The notes under the pieces were generated by a model, which had not been told where the DNA came from, ran no database searches, and saw only the letters and a program-made list of their open reading frames with translations. A stretch of DNA of 5,591 nt, taken from assembly GCA_018061205.1 (NCBI GenBank), contig JAGOUP010000043.1:1-5591 (forward strand). The letters are read 5' to 3'. The translations under genes were made by a program, and so were the position numbers. The DNA comes from Candidatus Levyibacteriota bacterium. Lineage in GTDB: Bacteria; Patescibacteriota; Microgenomatia; Levybacterales; UBA12049. Positions 4,393-5,591 of the stretch are shown here, in pieces. Numbering within the stretch: the stretch's first letter is position 1; each line of letters opens with the position of its first letter.

Positions 4393-5591
4393 TTATTGCA
4401 CTTCTTTGGCCGGGGCAACAGGGAGGGGTTGGTCGCATGTTGGTTCGGTGGGGAGGCCGGTAAATCTATCTTCGAGCCAGGACGCTACTGAAGGTCCTGC
4501 TATTTTGGCTGTTTCTATATGTGTCACATCGTCAAGCCAATCCATCGTGAGGTTGGAGCCTGCATCACAGGATTTTTGTGCATACAGTGCTGTAGTATTC
4601 GGGATGACAATGGTATCTGCAAGTCCTTGGACAATCAAAAGCGGTATACCTAAAACCGGTTTTGGTGTCTGCTCTTTTAGTGCTTTTGCCCAAATAGGGT
4701 TGGTATTCGGATCACGAGCAAAAAATTGTTCTGAAAATTTATTTCTGATAATACCTTCGATACCCGAGGTATTTGTGCATTCATACGCCAGTCTTTGATA
4801 ATTTTGCAAAGCAGCATTGGTAAGCACACGTTTCAGTGGTAAGTCTTTGTATACCAATGGCCATGCCACTGCTATCTCCGGCCCGATGACCCAGGGGACT
4901 GCATTTTTATATTCCTGCTGCATCAGTGAGGGGAGTTCTACTGCCGGTGCGGCCGCAGCTGCTGCGACGAGTTCCAATTCGGGTGCGTAGTCTTTTGCAA
5001 GATTTGCTGAGAACAATACGGCATGGCCACCTTGGGAATGTCCCCAGAGTGCAAAACGATTACTGGTTGCTGTTTGGGGAAATTGTTTGGCAGCGCGGAC
5101 AGCGTTGAGGACATCACGGCTTTCGTCACTGCCAATCAAATAGTGTTCTATGCCTTCTGTTCCCAGGCCATAATAATCTGTGGCGACTACTAAAAATTCT
5201 GCTTGCAGCATTTCAGACAGACCACCAATGTTGCTGAGAGGATACAGACTTCGCGATGGCGCACATTGCTCACCCATACCAATAGTCCCATGTGCCCAAG
5301 CGACCAGGTACCATTCGGCACCTGGCTTCGCATCTTGTTTAGCATCCGGGATAAATACCATACCGGACACGATGGTTGGTGTGCCATCAGCTAGTTCACT
5401 ATGATAGAGGATACGGTAGGCTTTGCCATGAGGAACAGCAATTCGCATTGGTTCAAACCGGATGAGATCACCTGGTTTGCCGAGTGGTATGTTGGAGATT
5501 TCATAAAATGGTTGGAGAGCTGCTTGGCGATCGTGTGTTTTTTGTGATTGGAAGAAAAACCAAAAAGAAACAAGACTTAAAAGTATCAGGA
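4393..5591 (-). CDS. Exported lipase-like alpha/beta hydrolase, 5' end beyond the window
   Basis: This is a serine hydrolase of the alpha/beta-fold, resembling the secretory lipase/esterase group that cleaves acyl esters. Counting from the Met at 5448, the nucleophile is Ser138 in GHSQGG, the acid is probably Asp278 (QGLADTIVIP) and the base His310 (DDVTH). HG at 53-54 may form part of the oxyanion hole. Cysteines at 62, 224, 294 and 338 could form disulfides. That Met is not the true start: the frame stays open for 47 more codons to the edge. These begin with a hydrophobic stretch (LILLSLVSFWFFF), a signal peptide or membrane anchor, and continue into family-like sequence (PLGKPGDLIRFEP). 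At least 398 residues are visible, so the 5' end, promoter and RBS are off-window. The gene converges on S1 with a 116-bp gap and ends in TAA. Substrate is unknown. Confidence 0.85.
   Translation of the reverse strand, partial: LILLSLVSFWFFFQSQKTHDRQAALQPFYEISNIPLGKPGDLIRFEPMRIAVPHGKAYRILYHSELADGTPTIVSGMVFIPDAKQDAKPGAEWYLVAWAHGTIGMGEQCAPSRSLYPLSNIGGLSEMLQAEFLVVATDYYGLGTEGIEHYLIGSDESRDVLNAVRAAKQFPQTATSNRFALWGHSQGGHAVLFSANLAKDYAPELELVAAAAAAPAVELPSLMQQEYKNAVPWVIGPEIAVAWPLVYKDLPLKRVLTNAALQNYQRLAYECTNTSGIEGIIRNKFSEQFFARDPNTNPIWAKALKEQTPKPVLGIPLLIVQGLADTIVIPNTTALYAQKSCDAGSNLTMDWLDDVTHIETAKIAGPSVASWLEDRFTGLPTEPTCDQPLPVAPAKEVQ

Noticed and set aside
4406..5404. Plus-strand and alternate minus-strand frames over the hydrolase
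   Set aside because: The continuous hydrolase frame with GHSQGG, Asp and His explains this region.

Overview
The window looks like a chromosomal piece of a Patescibacteria (candidate phyla radiation) bacterium, possibly of the Microgenomates group. The evidence is a four-domain ribosomal protein S1, a threonine/proline-rich single-pass membrane protein, compact gene spacing, moderate GC content, and intergenic gaps filled with short degenerate tandem arrays. This assignment comes from family recognition by eye and has not been tested phylogenetically. The long frames are open under the standard bacterial code, and TGA serves as a stop.

Layout: positions 1-310 carry no convincing gene but hold a hairpin and several short-period repeats. 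Two leftward genes follow: a single-pass membrane protein with a Thr/Pro-rich stalk (311-1165) and a membrane histidine kinase with no partner regulator in the window (1273-2421). A 223-bp divergent region separates the kinase from a rightward group: a 24-residue membrane microprotein (2645-2719), a 107-residue multi-pass membrane protein (2722-3045) and ribosomal protein S1 (3137-4276). S1 ends in a hairpin that overlaps its stop codon. It converges on a leftward gene for an exported lipase-like alpha/beta hydrolase (4393 to beyond 5591), which is cut by the window edge. Its coding frame is open for 47 codons upstream of the first internal Met, and those codons include a hydrophobic export segment.

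The genes do not form one obvious pathway. S1 is a translation housekeeping gene, and four of the five other genes encode membrane or exported products, counting the kinase. Promoter-like sequences can be read in front of four genes, three of them of the extended -10 type. In two cases the ATG falls exactly where transcription should begin, which predicts leaderless mRNAs.

The most unusual feature is the repeat content. Most gaps carry a different degenerate tandem array with a 7-, 8- or 9-bp period, built from a fixed core and variable positions. Two arrays share an identical 20-bp stretch and bracket the small membrane operon. One array, plus a GC-rich hairpin-type repeat, lies inside the 5' end of the S1 reading frame and appears to have created a low-complexity N-terminal tail.
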